Notes: generated by a model not told the origin, from the letters alone. DNA of 14,163 nucleotides from JBEEMU01 sp043778315 (GCA_043778315.1 JAYWGJ010000388.1:1-14163), one strand, 5' to 3'. Shown: positions 1-7,780, counted from the first letter of the stretch. Program-made: numbers and translations.

Positions 1-81
1 TGCCGAACCACCGTCGGCATCGACTCTTTGCCTACGCCTATCGCCATCGAGCTGAAGTGCATAGCGGTGATTAAAGATTAG
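1..81 (+). CDS. RidA/YjgF family protein, C-terminal fragment (partial)
   Basis: Frame 1 is open from the window edge to a TAG at 79-81 and reads about 26 residues, including RTTVGIDSLPTPIAIELK and a final IAVIKD. The pattern R-[ST]-x-V-x-x-x-x-LP-x-x-x-x-[IV]-E-[IL]-x-x-IA-V is the usual C-terminus of the RidA/YjgF/Rid family of enamine/imine deaminases, where the conserved arginine lies in the active-site cleft. RidA-type enzymes hydrolyse reactive 2-aminoacrylate-like intermediates released by PLP enzymes in the cytosol. The gene begins outside the window. It converges on the phosphopantetheinyl transferase gene, with only 18 bases between the stops and no strong terminator between them. 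The call rests on a short tail, so the family is probable and the subfamily unknown. Confidence 0.6.
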   Translation, partial: CRTTVGIDSLPTPIAIELKCIAVIKD

Positions 82-99
82 GAAAGCCTCTAAAAAAAC

Positions 100-759
100 C
101 TAATTGCTCTGAATATTGAGTTGCTCCAGCGCCACTACCAACATAAAATCGGCTTGATTGTGCAGCCACCGCAAGCCATAATGATAGGTTTCGGTACTTT
201 TCTGTATGAGTGCGACAAACTCGGTAGTTACGGGCGACTCCTGCACTTGTATCGTTTTGCCAGGCAGTTGCCCCTTTCCGTAAGCCTTAAATACCGCTTC
301 TTTGGCACACCAAAAAAACGTCATCCAACCCAAGTGATGCGACTCAGGCAACGCTAACAGCAACTTCAACTCGCTGTCGGTTAGGTAGCGGTGTGCAAGC
401 GTAACTGCCTTATCGTTAGGTACTTGTATATCGATACCGCAGGGTACTTTGCAACGCGCTACCGCCACAAAACCGTCGGTATGACTGACCGACAAATGCC
501 AATCCGTCTCTCCCAAAAAATGCAGCTTGCGGTACTCGTCGCGCCAAATACCCTCGGCGTTCCAGCGATACAGCAAATACCTGCTTGCCAGCCACTCGCG
601 GCGGCGGCGCGGGTGCGTGAGTGTTTCGTACTCGCTCAAATCAGCCGTCGGCGCGTATGCCAACAACCGAACATACAAATCCGTTTCGGTTTCGTCGTCG
701 TCCATTCGCCAGACCACTAATTCAAAATCCTCCTCTTCGGCGGCAATATGTATAGGCAT
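100..759 (-). CDS. 4'-phosphopantetheinyl transferase, Sfp type
   Basis: This enzyme moves 4'-phosphopantetheine from coenzyme A to a serine of acyl, peptidyl or aryl carrier proteins, converting apo to holo carriers in the cytosol. Starting from the ATG at 759 the protein has 219 residues, typical of the Sfp class (about 220-240) and twice the length of AcpS. Visible motifs are an arginine-rich segment before a WLASRYLL helix (about residues 51-63), SVSHT (90-94), the Mg-binding GID (108-110), and WCAKEAVFKAYGKG (150-163), which matches the WxxKEAxxKxxGxG signature. An upstream in-frame TTG at 798 would add 13 hydrophobic residues, but the ATG is preferred because it gives a normal cytosolic N-terminus. 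A TACTTTTG box at 796-803 fits a -7 element about 30 bases upstream. No carrier-protein or synthase gene is nearby, so it is probably a general activator; its target is unknown. Confidence 0.92.
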   Translation of the reverse strand: MPIHIAAEEEDFELVVWRMDDDETETDLYVRLLAYAPTADLSEYETLTHPRRRREWLASRYLLYRWNAEGIWRDEYRKLHFLGETDWHLSVSHTDGFVAVARCKVPCGIDIQVPNDKAVTLAHRYLTDSELKLLLALPESHHLGWMTFFWCAKEAVFKAYGKGQLPGKTIQVQESPVTTEFVALIQKSTETYHYGLRWLHNQADFMLVVALEQLNIQSN

Positions 760-795
760 ATATAGTGTAAAAATTATAACGGTGTACTTGATGCA

Positions 796-803
796 CAAAA
801 GTA
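796..803 (-). promoter_or_regulatory. Candidate Bacteroidota -7 box for the PPTase gene
   Basis: On the minus strand the sequence is TACTTTTG, matching the Bacteroidota -7 consensus TAnnTTTG. It lies about 37 bases upstream of the ATG at 759, implying a short leader. No convincing TTTG -33 box is seen at the expected 19-21 base spacing, so this is a half-match only. Confidence 0.35.
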
Positions 804-869
804 ATCAAACTGCTTATCATTTTCTTCTATTTATCTTAAAATTATTGATTTTATCCATTCATTCCACAA

Positions 870-908
870 AAAAAGTACACGCCTTACCGATGAAGACGTG
901 TACTTTTT
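870..908 (-). terminator. Rho-independent terminator after the PA-domain T9SS gene
   Basis: Perfect 12-bp arms AAAAAGTACACG (870-881) and CGTGTACTTTTT (897-908) enclose a 15-base loop. Read on the minus strand the hairpin is followed by a T-run and begins 36 bases past the stop codon at 945, where a terminator for that gene is expected. The plus-strand side also has a T5 run, so it could act in both directions. It also insulates the PPTase gene downstream. Confidence 0.8.
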
Positions 909-944
909 GTAATAATATAAATTCTAATCTGAATTCTAAAAAGA

Positions 945-2795
945 CTACTTAGTCAAAGAAACTCTTTTAACCGATTGACCTTCTGCGTTCATCACGCGAA
1001 CCATGTACATACCGCTTGCGTAAGCTGTCATATCAAAGTTAGCAATACCAGTTTGGTTGCTTCTTTCTGCTACTACTTCGCCGAGCGTGTTGATGATTTG
1101 TACGTTTGCGTTAGATTTTAATTGCGTCAAGTCCACATTAAACGCGCCTGATGTAGGGTTTGGATAAACGACTACTTTGTTATCTATGCTGTTCAACTTG
1201 GTAGTTGCGGTTGCCGCCTCGATAGTCATCGCTACTGCTACGTTAGTTTCTGTACCAAAACCTGCCATATAATACCTAGCGTCTCCTACTACTTTTACAA
1301 TAGTCGCCCAAGGTGTGAGTCGTTGTACCGCAGGGTCAGAGTCGGTTGAAAAAGCACCAATAGCGTCGTTGTAATCGATGCTACGATTAGCACCCATGAA
1401 TACCGAAGAGTTTGGTACGGCTGCGCTACCATTGGTCGCGACATTAATATCTAACCAATAGAAGGTATCGTCCTCGAGTTCCACGCCAGCCGAGCCTGTA
1501 TTGCTGTCATCTAAGGTAACCGTTATCGGCGAACCGTAAACGTAATTGGCAGGTGTAGTGATTTCTTTCAAGCCTACTTCTTCCAATTCGTTTGCTTGTA
1601 TTCTGTTATCGATAGGAGTAGGAGAAATGCCCGAGCCATCTACCCATTTGAAAAGGGTGACAGGAATAGTTAAATTTCTAGCTGTTGTGGTAGGCGCTGT
1701 TGCTGCTGCTGTAAGAGAAAAAACCACGTCGGTCGCCTTACTCGCACCATATTGATTAACCGCTTTCGGAATATAAAACAGTGGACCTATTTCGTAACCT
1801 GCATTAGAGCCTGCTGATACTACATCGGGAGCTATCGGAATACCTGCTGCATCGATAGGTACTTTACTGATTTTATTCGCGGTATAAATAAACTCACGCG
1901 AGCCAGTGTTATTAAACGGGATAGCATCGACAAGGTCAGAACTTAATGTTGCTGACATCTTGTATTTACCCGTAATAGCTGGATTTACGAGGTCGTAAAG
2001 CGAAACTTGTCTTAGACTATCTCCTGGTGTATTCGGACCTGCCGAACGCGGCGTACAATCTATACCCGTAGTCACACCCGTAGTGATGCTTGTAGCAGCA
2101 CCGCCAGCCGCGATGTACTCTAAGCTATAAGCTACTTTTGAATTTGGTTGCGTAACCAAACCATAGTTAGTGTATTCACCGCCCAAAACCAAGCTCGGGT
2201 CTGTATCATTCAATAAAATATGCTTTGGCGTAGCCCAGTTGCGTGCTGCCGAGGCACCGTTCATAAAACCAAGGTTGTTGCTAATCGTTGTTTTACCGAT
2301 ACAAGCACTTACTGGCGTACCCGCTTTGATAGCCGCATAGAGGGCATCGCCGTCTGCTTTGCTAATCATAATAGACGGAATGATAGCCGAAGTAGCTGGC
2401 GCACCAAAACTCGCCAAAGGTGCGGTCGCGTCGCGCTGTACGATAATCATCGCTACTGCACCTGCATCTACCGCATTTTGTAGTTTTACGGTGAAGTTGT
2501 AAGTACCGCGATACAACAACACGATATTACCGCTTACTGCCGCGGCGTTCGTCAATGCTGTTCCACCCAAAGAGTCTAAGGTGTTTGCTCCCGCAGTAGC
2601 GAACCCGATAATGACAGGCTTACAAATTTGGTTGCTCATAGTATCTACATCTAACCAGGAAGAAGTAGTGTACACTTTTGAGCCTGCAAGATTAGCGGGT
2701 GCAGTAATCGCAAAGTCAAATTGCGCGAAAGCGGCAACGCTCATTTGCAAAAAGAAAAAGCTAAGGAATAGCTTTGTGAGTAAATTTGATTTCAT
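945..2795 (-). CDS. Secreted PA-domain protein with T9SS type A sorting domain
   Basis: This is a 616-residue exported protein of unknown function. Residues 1-24 form a Sec signal peptide (basic N-region, LFLSFFFLQ core, cleavage likely after AFA before Gln25). Residues about 60-166 resemble a protease-associated (PA) domain: strands around VIIGFATAG, GNIVLLYRGTYNFTVKLQNA, AGAVAMIIVQ and IIPSIMISKADGDAL follow the PA order. PA domains mediate substrate or protein contacts and usually sit inside subtilases or peptidases, but no catalytic motif is visible in the rest of the protein. Residues about 170-530 are beta-rich and unassigned. From about 537 onward VVVYPNPTSG, NTLGEVV and ASGMYMVRV mark a type A T9SS C-terminal domain, which is cleaved on export. 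It has its own promoter candidate (2928-2958) and terminator (870-908), so it looks monocistronic. The ATG at 2795 is favoured by the signal peptide. Confidence 0.85.
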   Translation of the reverse strand: MKSNLLTKLFLSFFFLQMSVAAFAQFDFAITAPANLAGSKVYTTSSWLDVDTMSNQICKPVIIGFATAGANTLDSLGGTALTNAAAVSGNIVLLYRGTYNFTVKLQNAVDAGAVAMIIVQRDATAPLASFGAPATSAIIPSIMISKADGDALYAAIKAGTPVSACIGKTTISNNLGFMNGASAARNWATPKHILLNDTDPSLVLGGEYTNYGLVTQPNSKVAYSLEYIAAGGAATSITTGVTTGIDCTPRSAGPNTPGDSLRQVSLYDLVNPAITGKYKMSATLSSDLVDAIPFNNTGSREFIYTANKISKVPIDAAGIPIAPDVVSAGSNAGYEIGPLFYIPKAVNQYGASKATDVVFSLTAAATAPTTTARNLTIPVTLFKWVDGSGISPTPIDNRIQANELEEVGLKEITTPANYVYGSPITVTLDDSNTGSAGVELEDDTFYWLDINVATNGSAAVPNSSVFMGANRSIDYNDAIGAFSTDSDPAVQRLTPWATIVKVVGDARYYMAGFGTETNVAVAMTIEAATATTKLNSIDNKVVVYPNPTSGAFNVDLTQLKSNANVQIINTLGEVVAERSNQTGIANFDMTAYASGMYMVRVMNAEGQSVKRVSLTK

Positions 2796-3114
2796 AATTG
2801 GAATAAATTTATTGATTAATTAATAGTTTAAAATATAAGTGATAAAAATATGCTTTTGAACATATAACCTTAGTTTGGTCTAATATTTAGCTGTATTCGT
2901 CTAATTCTCGCTTTCTATTTGATATAACAAAGGTACATCATATTTTTTATGTAATAAAGTATTTTTTTAGTTAAATTATTCATTATTTAATATTGACCAT
3001 ATAATATTTCAAATATAATAATTTTTTGTTAATAATATTTTAAATCGTCGTAATTTTTTGTACTATTAAAAATATAATTTTGTTTGCGATACAAAAAAAT
3101 AAGTAAAATCTTGC
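2796..3114. other. AT-rich intergenic region between fmt and the PA-domain gene
   Basis: This 319-base gap is strongly AT-rich, most of all from about 2941 to 3110. Apart from the promoter candidate at 2928-2958 I see no open frame, RNA gene or clear hairpin terminator for fmt, whose stop lies at its right end. Confidence 0.6.
2928..2958 (-). promoter_or_regulatory. Candidate promoter for the PA-domain T9SS gene
   Basis: Minus-strand TACCTTTG (2928-2935) matches the Bacteroidota -7 consensus TAnnTTTG exactly. A TTTA (2955-2958) sits 19 bases upstream, close to the -33 TTTG. The predicted transcript would start near 2921 and have a leader of about 125 bases. The same -7 octamer TACCTTTG appears upstream of tig. 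Confidence 0.5.
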
Positions 3115-4056
3115 TTACAAATTGTTTACAAACGTGATTTCGGTACTTTGTACGGTGTAACCGTTTAGAAAATCGGCAATCGGCATACGTTTTTTGCCTG
3201 CGGGCTGCACCTGTGTAGGCGCGATAAAGCCGTCGAGCGTCGCTATCTCTATTTGTTTTTTACTGACCGATACTATCGTTCCTGCCGCGAAGTCGTGCGC
3301 CTCGAGGCGTTTAGTCGCGCTTATTATTTTAAAAACCGCATTATCTAAGTAGCACCATGCGGTCGGGTGCGGACTCAGTCCGCGTATAAAATCAAAAACT
3401 TGCTGTGTGCTTTGCGCAAAATCAATCTGGCAGGTTTCGGCAAAAATCTTAGGCGCGGCGGTTGCTAACGCGCTGTTTTGCGGTATGCCTTGGTGCGTTC
3501 CGTTTTGTACCATATATAAGGTGTCGATGATGGTTTGCGCGCCGATGATTTTGAGGCGGTCGTAGAGGTCGCCGAAGGTTTCGGCTTCGCCGATGTCGGT
3601 TTTGCTTTGCAGCAACAAATCGCCCGTGTCTATCTCTTGTTGCAAGAAAAAAGTGCTAACGCCCGTTTCGGCTTCGCCGTTGATTATCGCCCAATTGATA
3701 GGTGCTGCGCCCCGATAACGCGGCAGCAGCGAGCCGTGTAGGTTGATAGTCCCGAGCGGCGGCATATTCCAAACCGCTTCGGGCAGCATACGAAACGCGA
3801 CAACTACTTGTATCTCCGCTTGTAAATCGCGCAGTTCCGCCAAAAAATCAGGATTTTTTAGCTTTTCGGGTTGCAATACGCGCAAGCCGTGCTGTACGGC
3901 ATATTTTTTCACGTCGGACTCTATCAGTTGCTTGCCGCCGCGACCGCCCATTTTGTCGGTCGCCGTCACTACGCCTACTACCTCGTGTCCTGCGGCGAGC
4001 AGTGCAGCGAGCGACGCGACTGCGAAATCAGGCGTACCCATAAATATTATTTTCAT
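3115..4056 (-). CDS. fmt: Methionyl-tRNA formyltransferase
   Basis: Fmt transfers a formyl group from 10-formyltetrahydrofolate to the amino group of methionyl-initiator tRNA, giving the fMet-tRNA used for translation initiation. The 313-residue product has the usual length (about 310-320). Its N-terminus MKIIFMGTPDFAV is typical, so the ATG at 4056 is chosen over an upstream in-frame TTG at 4098. The formyltransferase domain (residues 1 to about 190) contains INLHGSLLPRYRGAAPI; Asn105, His107 and Asp143 (in DTGD) align with the E. coli catalytic residues Asn106, His108 and Asp144. The flexible loop in the GGRGGKQL region (about 36-43) is also present. The remainder (about 200-313) is the C-terminal tRNA-binding beta-barrel domain. 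The gene diverges from tig across a 386-base gap and has its own promoter candidate at 4096-4126. No def gene is adjacent. Confidence 0.97.
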   Translation of the reverse strand: MKIIFMGTPDFAVASLAALLAAGHEVVGVVTATDKMGGRGGKQLIESDVKKYAVQHGLRVLQPEKLKNPDFLAELRDLQAEIQVVVAFRMLPEAVWNMPPLGTINLHGSLLPRYRGAAPINWAIINGEAETGVSTFFLQQEIDTGDLLLQSKTDIGEAETFGDLYDRLKIIGAQTIIDTLYMVQNGTHQGIPQNSALATAAPKIFAETCQIDFAQSTQQVFDFIRGLSPHPTAWCYLDNAVFKIISATKRLEAHDFAAGTIVSVSKKQIEIATLDGFIAPTQVQPAGKKRMPIADFLNGYTVQSTEITFVNNL

Positions 4057-4095
4057 TGTTTGTGGTTTGATTTGTAATGTGCAGTTTTGGCACAG

Positions 4096-4126
4096 CAAAA
4101 TTATAGCATTAATTAACTAATAGCAA
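4096..4126 (-). promoter_or_regulatory. Candidate promoter for fmt
   Basis: On the minus strand TTGC (4123-4126) is followed after 19 bases by TAATTTTG (4096-4103), matching the Bacteroidota -33 TTTG / -7 TAnnTTTG pattern. The predicted start of transcription, near 4089, leaves a leader of about 33 bases before the fmt ATG. Confidence 0.55.
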
Positions 4127-4231
4127 CGGAAACGGATTAAAAAATATTTATTCTATATAAATTTGGTGAAAACCCCAAAATAGTCTTTTTTTGCCCATAA
4201 CAAGTGTTTATGGAGTTAATCAAAATAGGTA

Positions 4232-4239
4232 TAATTTTG
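4232..4239 (+). promoter_or_regulatory. Second, distal -7 candidate for tig
   Basis: TAATTTTG matches TAnnTTTG, with TTTA 21 bases upstream at 4207-4210. If used it would give tig a leader of about 200 bases. It is weaker than the proximal box because of its distance, and it may be chance in AT-rich DNA. Confidence 0.25.
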
Positions 4240-4352
4240 CGCTGTTATGCTATTCTATTTACAAATTTAGCCTTGAAAGCGACTAAAAATACAGTTTCCA
4301 CCAAAAATAGGTAGTATCAGAAAAATATTTATCCTAAAAAAAGACTTAAAAA

Positions 4353-4384
4353 TGTAAATTATAGCGGTATAAATATTACCTTTG
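4353..4384 (+). promoter_or_regulatory. Candidate proximal promoter for tig
   Basis: TACCTTTG at 4377-4384 is an exact TAnnTTTG -7 box. The -33 region is poor: only TGTA (4353-4356) lies at the right spacing. The start of transcription would fall near 4391, about 50 bases upstream of the tig ATG, a normal leader length. Confidence 0.5.
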
Positions 4385-4442
4385 CAGCTGTTTTGAACAT
4401 TTATTGTTAAAAAATCATACTAAAATTAAAAAAACAAATAAT

Positions 4443-5804
4443 ATGACTTCATTTAATCGCCACGAAATTGATGCGTTAAATATGGTGTTGGAATGCACCG
4501 TACCCAAAACCGATTTCGCACCGAAAGTGACCAAAGAACTCGGTCGCCTGCAACGCACCGCTTCGCTCAAAGGCTTCCGCCCGGGCAAAGCACCGCAAGC
4601 GATGATTAACAGAATGTACGAAAAAGCAGTAATTTCGGAACTCGTAACTAAACAAGTTTCTGACGATTTAGATGCGTACATCAAAGAAAATAACGTACAG
4701 TATTTGGGCGAACCGATGGCGATAGAAGACGACTTCAAAGCGGCTAATTTGTCGGCGATGGAAGATGTGACTTTCAAATTCGAGTTTGGCTTGAAGCCAA
4801 ACGTAGCTATTGCGGGTTTAGACACGTCTATCACCAAATATAATATTGCGATTACCGAAGAAATGATTGACAAAGAGCTAGCGGAGTTGCAAAAACGACA
4901 CGGACAGCAAGGTGACGTAGATACGGTAAGCGAAGAGAGTTTTGTACTCGTCAAACTCACCGAATTGGGCGCGGACGGACAGCCCCGCGAAGGCGGCGTA
5001 GTGAAAGAAGACGGTCGCTTTCTAGTCAAAATGATGTCGGACGAAGGCAAAACGCAGTTTTTGGGCAAAAGCGTTGGCGACAGCTTAAACATTGATATTT
5101 TCAGCATAGAAAACAGCCGCGCTCCCGAAAAAGTGAAGGCGTGGGTACTCGGCGTTGCCGAAGATGCAGACGTAAATGCGACTTTCGAGGCGAGCATCAC
5201 GGGCGTAAAAGACGTAGTGCCTGCCGCTATGGACGACGCATTGGTACAAAAAGCATTCCCCGAAGGCGACCTAAAAACCGTAGCCGACCTGCGCGGAATG
5301 TATGCAGAGCTAATACAAAACGCTTACGCGCCGCACGCCCGCAACTTGATGCTCAATCAGGTTTTTGATATTGTGAAAACAAAAAATAATTTTGCGCTAC
5401 CAGAAGCGTTTTTACAAAAATGGCTACGCAGCACTTCGCCGCGCTACACCGACGAGGTGTTCGCGACCGATTGGAGTGACCTCAAAAACGAGTTCAGATG
5501 GCAGATAATGAAAGGCGACATCATGCGCGCTGCGAATATCCGCGTGAGCATGGAGGAAATAAAAGCAACTTTTGCAAGCGAAATAGCGGGCTACTTTGGC
5601 GATTATGCGTCGCCGCAAATCATAGAGGCGACGATGGCGCGCATGATTAATAATGAAGAAGCAGTAGATAGAAAATTTCAGGAAATGACGAGCGAGCGCG
5701 CCCTGATGCACCTCGCAGCGCAGATGCCGATAGTAGAAGAAACGGTTTCGGTGGAGCAGTTTGATAGTTTGGTGAAAGCACAAAACGCAGAGGTAGAGGC
5801 GTAA
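4443..5804 (+). CDS. tig: Trigger factor, ribosome-associated chaperone
   Basis: Trigger factor docks at the ribosomal exit tunnel and shields nascent chains. From the ATG at 4443 the protein has 453 residues, matching the Bacteroidota form of about 450. An upstream in-frame TTG at 4404 would add a lysine/asparagine-rich stretch and is not favoured. The N-terminal ribosome-binding domain has the signature loop KGFRPGKAP (about residues 43-51, E. coli GFRKGKVP), and Bacteroidota-like helices follow (QAMINRMYEKAV, YLGEPM). The middle part (about 145-245) occupies the place of the FKBP-like prolyl isomerase domain but is divergent, as is common in this phylum, so isomerase activity is uncertain. 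The last 200 residues form the helical C-terminal chaperone domain. The usual downstream clpP and clpX genes are absent; instead a strong palindromic terminator follows 45 bases after the stop, so tig appears monocistronic here. Confidence 0.95.
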   Translation: MTSFNRHEIDALNMVLECTVPKTDFAPKVTKELGRLQRTASLKGFRPGKAPQAMINRMYEKAVISELVTKQVSDDLDAYIKENNVQYLGEPMAIEDDFKAANLSAMEDVTFKFEFGLKPNVAIAGLDTSITKYNIAITEEMIDKELAELQKRHGQQGDVDTVSEESFVLVKLTELGADGQPREGGVVKEDGRFLVKMMSDEGKTQFLGKSVGDSLNIDIFSIENSRAPEKVKAWVLGVAEDADVNATFEASITGVKDVVPAAMDDALVQKAFPEGDLKTVADLRGMYAELIQNAYAPHARNLMLNQVFDIVKTKNNFALPEAFLQKWLRSTSPRYTDEVFATDWSDLKNEFRWQIMKGDIMRAANIRVSMEEIKATFASEIAGYFGDYASPQIIEATMARMINNEEAVDRKFQEMTSERALMHLAAQMPIVEETVSVEQFDSLVKAQNAEVEA

Positions 5805-5848
5805 ATTTGCCATTTTCCATAGTAGAACCGCAATATTTTGCAGTTGTA

Positions 5849-5902
5849 CAGCACAAAAAAGCGGTCGCGCCCAATATTGGGCGCGACCGCTTTTTTGTGC
5901 TG
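5849..5902. terminator. Perfect 54-bp palindromic terminator after tig
   Basis: Positions 5849-5875 and 5876-5902 are exact reverse complements, giving two 27-base arms with no spacer and AATATT at the centre. The core is GC-rich (GCGGTCGCGCCC) and is followed on both strands by a run of six T, so it can act as a rho-independent terminator in either direction. It lies 45 bases past the tig stop codon. The length and perfection are unusual for an ordinary terminator. Confidence 0.85.
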
Positions 5903-5921
5903 CACGAACGGTGGCAGGCGC

Positions 5922-6020
5922 GTGACCCGCGCCGTAGAGACAAGGCATGCCTTGTCTCTACCTTCATTCACCGTTCCCGAACGTACCCACGCATATAATA
6001 GGGCGTAGCATTACGCACCG
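5922..6020. repeat. Palindromic intergenic repeat, copy 1
   Basis: Layout: GTGACCCGCGCC, then a perfect 28-bp palindrome at 5934-5961 (arm GTAGAGACAAGGCA), a spacer with CACCGTTCCC and AACGTACCCACGCA, then GGGCGTAGCATTACGC, which holds a GCGTA/TACGC hairpin. Copy 2 follows immediately with the same order of elements. No reading frame runs through it sensibly. It looks like a small non-autonomous palindromic element of REP or MITE type. Confidence 0.75.
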
Positions 6021-6023
6021 CGA

Positions 6024-6135
6024 GTGACCCGCGCCGTAGAGACAAGGTATGCCGTAGTAGAGACAAGGCATGCCTTGTCTCTACCTTCACCGTTCCCTTA
6101 ACGTACCCACGCACGGGCGTAAGCATTACGCTCCG
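6024..6135. repeat. Palindromic intergenic repeat, copy 2 with duplicated half-palindrome
   Basis: It has the same order of blocks as copy 1. The perfect 28-bp palindrome is at 6057-6084, but it is preceded by an extra, diverged half-copy GTAGAGACAAGGTATGCC (6036-6053) plus GTA. Downstream blocks CACCGTTCCC, AACGTACCCACGCA and GGGCGTAAGCATTACGC match copy 1 with small indels. The partial duplication points to replication slippage or a failed insertion at the palindrome. Confidence 0.75.
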
Positions 6136-6158
6136 ACCGCGCAATTCCCCCTACCGCA

Positions 6159-6190
6159 CTGTTCACTGTTCACTAAAAAACTGTTCACTG
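6159..6190. repeat. Short CTGTTCA direct repeats
   Basis: CTGTTCA occurs at 6159-6165, 6166-6172 and again at 6181-6187 after an ACTAAAAAA-type spacer. The block lies between the palindromic repeats and the stop codon of the neighbouring gene. It does not form a reading frame. It may mark the boundary of the repeat insertion. Confidence 0.6.
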
Positions 6191-6193
6191 CCC

Positions 6194-7780
6194 TCATTCA
6201 TGTTGCACCACCACTTTCCCACTAAACACCACCGTCCCCTGCCGCCGCACCGACACATAATAAATGCCGTTCGGGAGCGCAGCGGTAGAGATACTGCTGC
6301 GCTCGCGCGCCATGCTTTCGGTGCGCAGCACGCGCCCGAGTACGTCGGAGAGGGTATAGGTGTAGCCGCTCGGGAGGTTGTCGTCGTAGGTGTAGTTATC
6401 CGATGGGTCGATGCCGAGGGTGAGGCTGCCGTCGGCGGGGTTAGGGAAGAGGCTGCCGCGCAGCGTAGCGGCGGCGAGCGGTGCGGCGGAAGTAGCTACC
6501 GTCGCGCCTGCGGCTATATTCAGCGTATCGCAGGCAGTGCCTTTGAGCGCGCCGAGCCGAAAATGCGGAAAGTTAGGTACTGTACCGTAATAGATAGTAG
6601 GCAGTAGCACATCATGCAGCCGCAGGTCGCAGGATAAGCCTGCGCCATCTGGGTTGTGTATAGTATGCCACATCTGTGTAGTACTCGGACCCGCAATATA
6701 CATTTTGCCATTAGGTGCGTTAAAGGGCTGCAAGAATGCAGTATTGTAGTTGCGCGGCGGACTTACCGTTGTTCTGTCCCATAAACCTACCGTGATAGCA
6801 GACGCGGCTATATCGGGTGCGTAGGTATCGTATTGTATAGTACTGGTATCAGTATTGCAATAAAGATAGCGGGAGTTGGGCGAAAAGCATATACCCGCAT
6901 ACACCTCGCCAAAATACTGGCTAAATCGCGGTATAAACCGACGGTTGCTCAGTAAGCCGCTACACCTATCAAAATTATAGATAAAAATACCTCTATTGGG
7001 TATTTTATGGGCATACTGACTGCCATCTGGTGAAAACTCTTGGTAATTACTGAAATATGTAGAGTCAAGTGACGGGGAAGGCATGATTTGCGCGGGTAGC
7101 GAGTCAATACCCTTAGGGCTTATCAGCAGCCTATAATATTTATCTAACCTCAACCCTGGTCTAATCAACCACCAATCGCGTCCATTCGCATGACGACACA
7201 ACTTCATAACTGCGCTATTTAGCGTATCACCGCGCAAGGTCTTTACTTCTCTACTCGTCACCGCACCGCGTCCATTATTAAGCTGCATATCTATCGTAGT
7301 AATATTAATGCCTTTCAGTACAGCATAGGGGTCGTTAGTAATAGTAGTTAAGGTCGGTAGATGGTGGAAAATATAATAGATATGGTCGCTGCCTGGTTTA
7401 GGTATAGTGATAGCCCCTTGTATTATAAAACTGCCTTCATCAGATTGGTAATCGGGTTTACATAAGCTATCGCCGTTAGCCATGATATGGTAAGTGCTAT
7501 CTGCAATCTTGTAGCCATTAAAAGAAAAAAGATACCGACCTGCGGTATCCGACATGACAGCAGGTGAACCAACAAAATCAATAGGGTTGTTTTTGAACTG
7601 CTGCTGCATCGGGCAGTAATTAAAATCGGTGAGGGTAGTGCCTGCTACGGGTGCGATGGTATGATTGCGGCTTTCGTATCCTGTAAAGAAATTAAAGTCT
7701 CTTTTTTTATCTTCGTTCGGTTGCGCGAAGGAGGTGTACACTATGCTTATCAGGGCGAGTGTAGTGAGTATGTTTTTCAT
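6194..7780 (-). CDS. Secreted beta-propeller-like protein with T9SS type A sorting domain
   Basis: This 528-residue exported protein has a signal peptide (residues 1-19, MKNILTTLALISIVYTSFA, cleavage before Gln20). The body (about 25-410) looks like the WD40/PD40-type beta-propeller family common among Bacteroidota secreted proteins. Recurrent strand motifs include YLFSFNGYKI, IPKPGSDHIYYIFHH, CRHANGRDWWLI, EFSPDGSQYAH, ICFSPNSRYLYCNT and APNGKMYIAG. From about residue 440, SLFPNPADGS, LSDVLGRVL and PNGIYYVSV identify a type A T9SS C-terminal domain, so the protein should be exported and attached or released at the cell surface. The substrate or partner is unknown. No clear TAnnTTTG promoter is visible in the 234 bases upstream, which are filled with hairpins, so its expression may depend on readthrough or an atypical promoter. 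Bases near the 3' end are GC-richer than the middle. Confidence 0.8.
   Translation of the reverse strand: MKNILTTLALISIVYTSFAQPNEDKKRDFNFFTGYESRNHTIAPVAGTTLTDFNYCPMQQQFKNNPIDFVGSPAVMSDTAGRYLFSFNGYKIADSTYHIMANGDSLCKPDYQSDEGSFIIQGAITIPKPGSDHIYYIFHHLPTLTTITNDPYAVLKGINITTIDMQLNNGRGAVTSREVKTLRGDTLNSAVMKLCRHANGRDWWLIRPGLRLDKYYRLLISPKGIDSLPAQIMPSPSLDSTYFSNYQEFSPDGSQYAHKIPNRGIFIYNFDRCSGLLSNRRFIPRFSQYFGEVYAGICFSPNSRYLYCNTDTSTIQYDTYAPDIAASAITVGLWDRTTVSPPRNYNTAFLQPFNAPNGKMYIAGPSTTQMWHTIHNPDGAGLSCDLRLHDVLLPTIYYGTVPNFPHFRLGALKGTACDTLNIAAGATVATSAAPLAAATLRGSLFPNPADGSLTLGIDPSDNYTYDDNLPSGYTYTLSDVLGRVLRTESMARERSSISTAALPNGIYYVSVRRQGTVVFSGKVVVQHE

Noticed and set aside
4415..5200. Long minus-strand open frame opposite tig (261 codons)
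   Set aside because: It is antisense to a confidently identified trigger factor. It is rich in Ser, Leu and Pro, as expected of a complementary-frame shadow, and has no recognisable domain.
5424..5971. Several overlapping minus-strand frames over the 3' end of tig and the palindromes
   Set aside because: They run through the terminator palindrome and repeats, overlap one another in different frames, and encode no recognisable motif.
5807..5998. Plus-strand frame of 63 codons after tig
   Set aside because: It spans the terminator and the palindromic repeat. The sequence is explained by those elements and no domain is visible.
5922..6135. Possible CRISPR array
   Set aside because: There are only two units, with palindromic cores and homologous rather than unique sequence between them, and no cas gene nearby.
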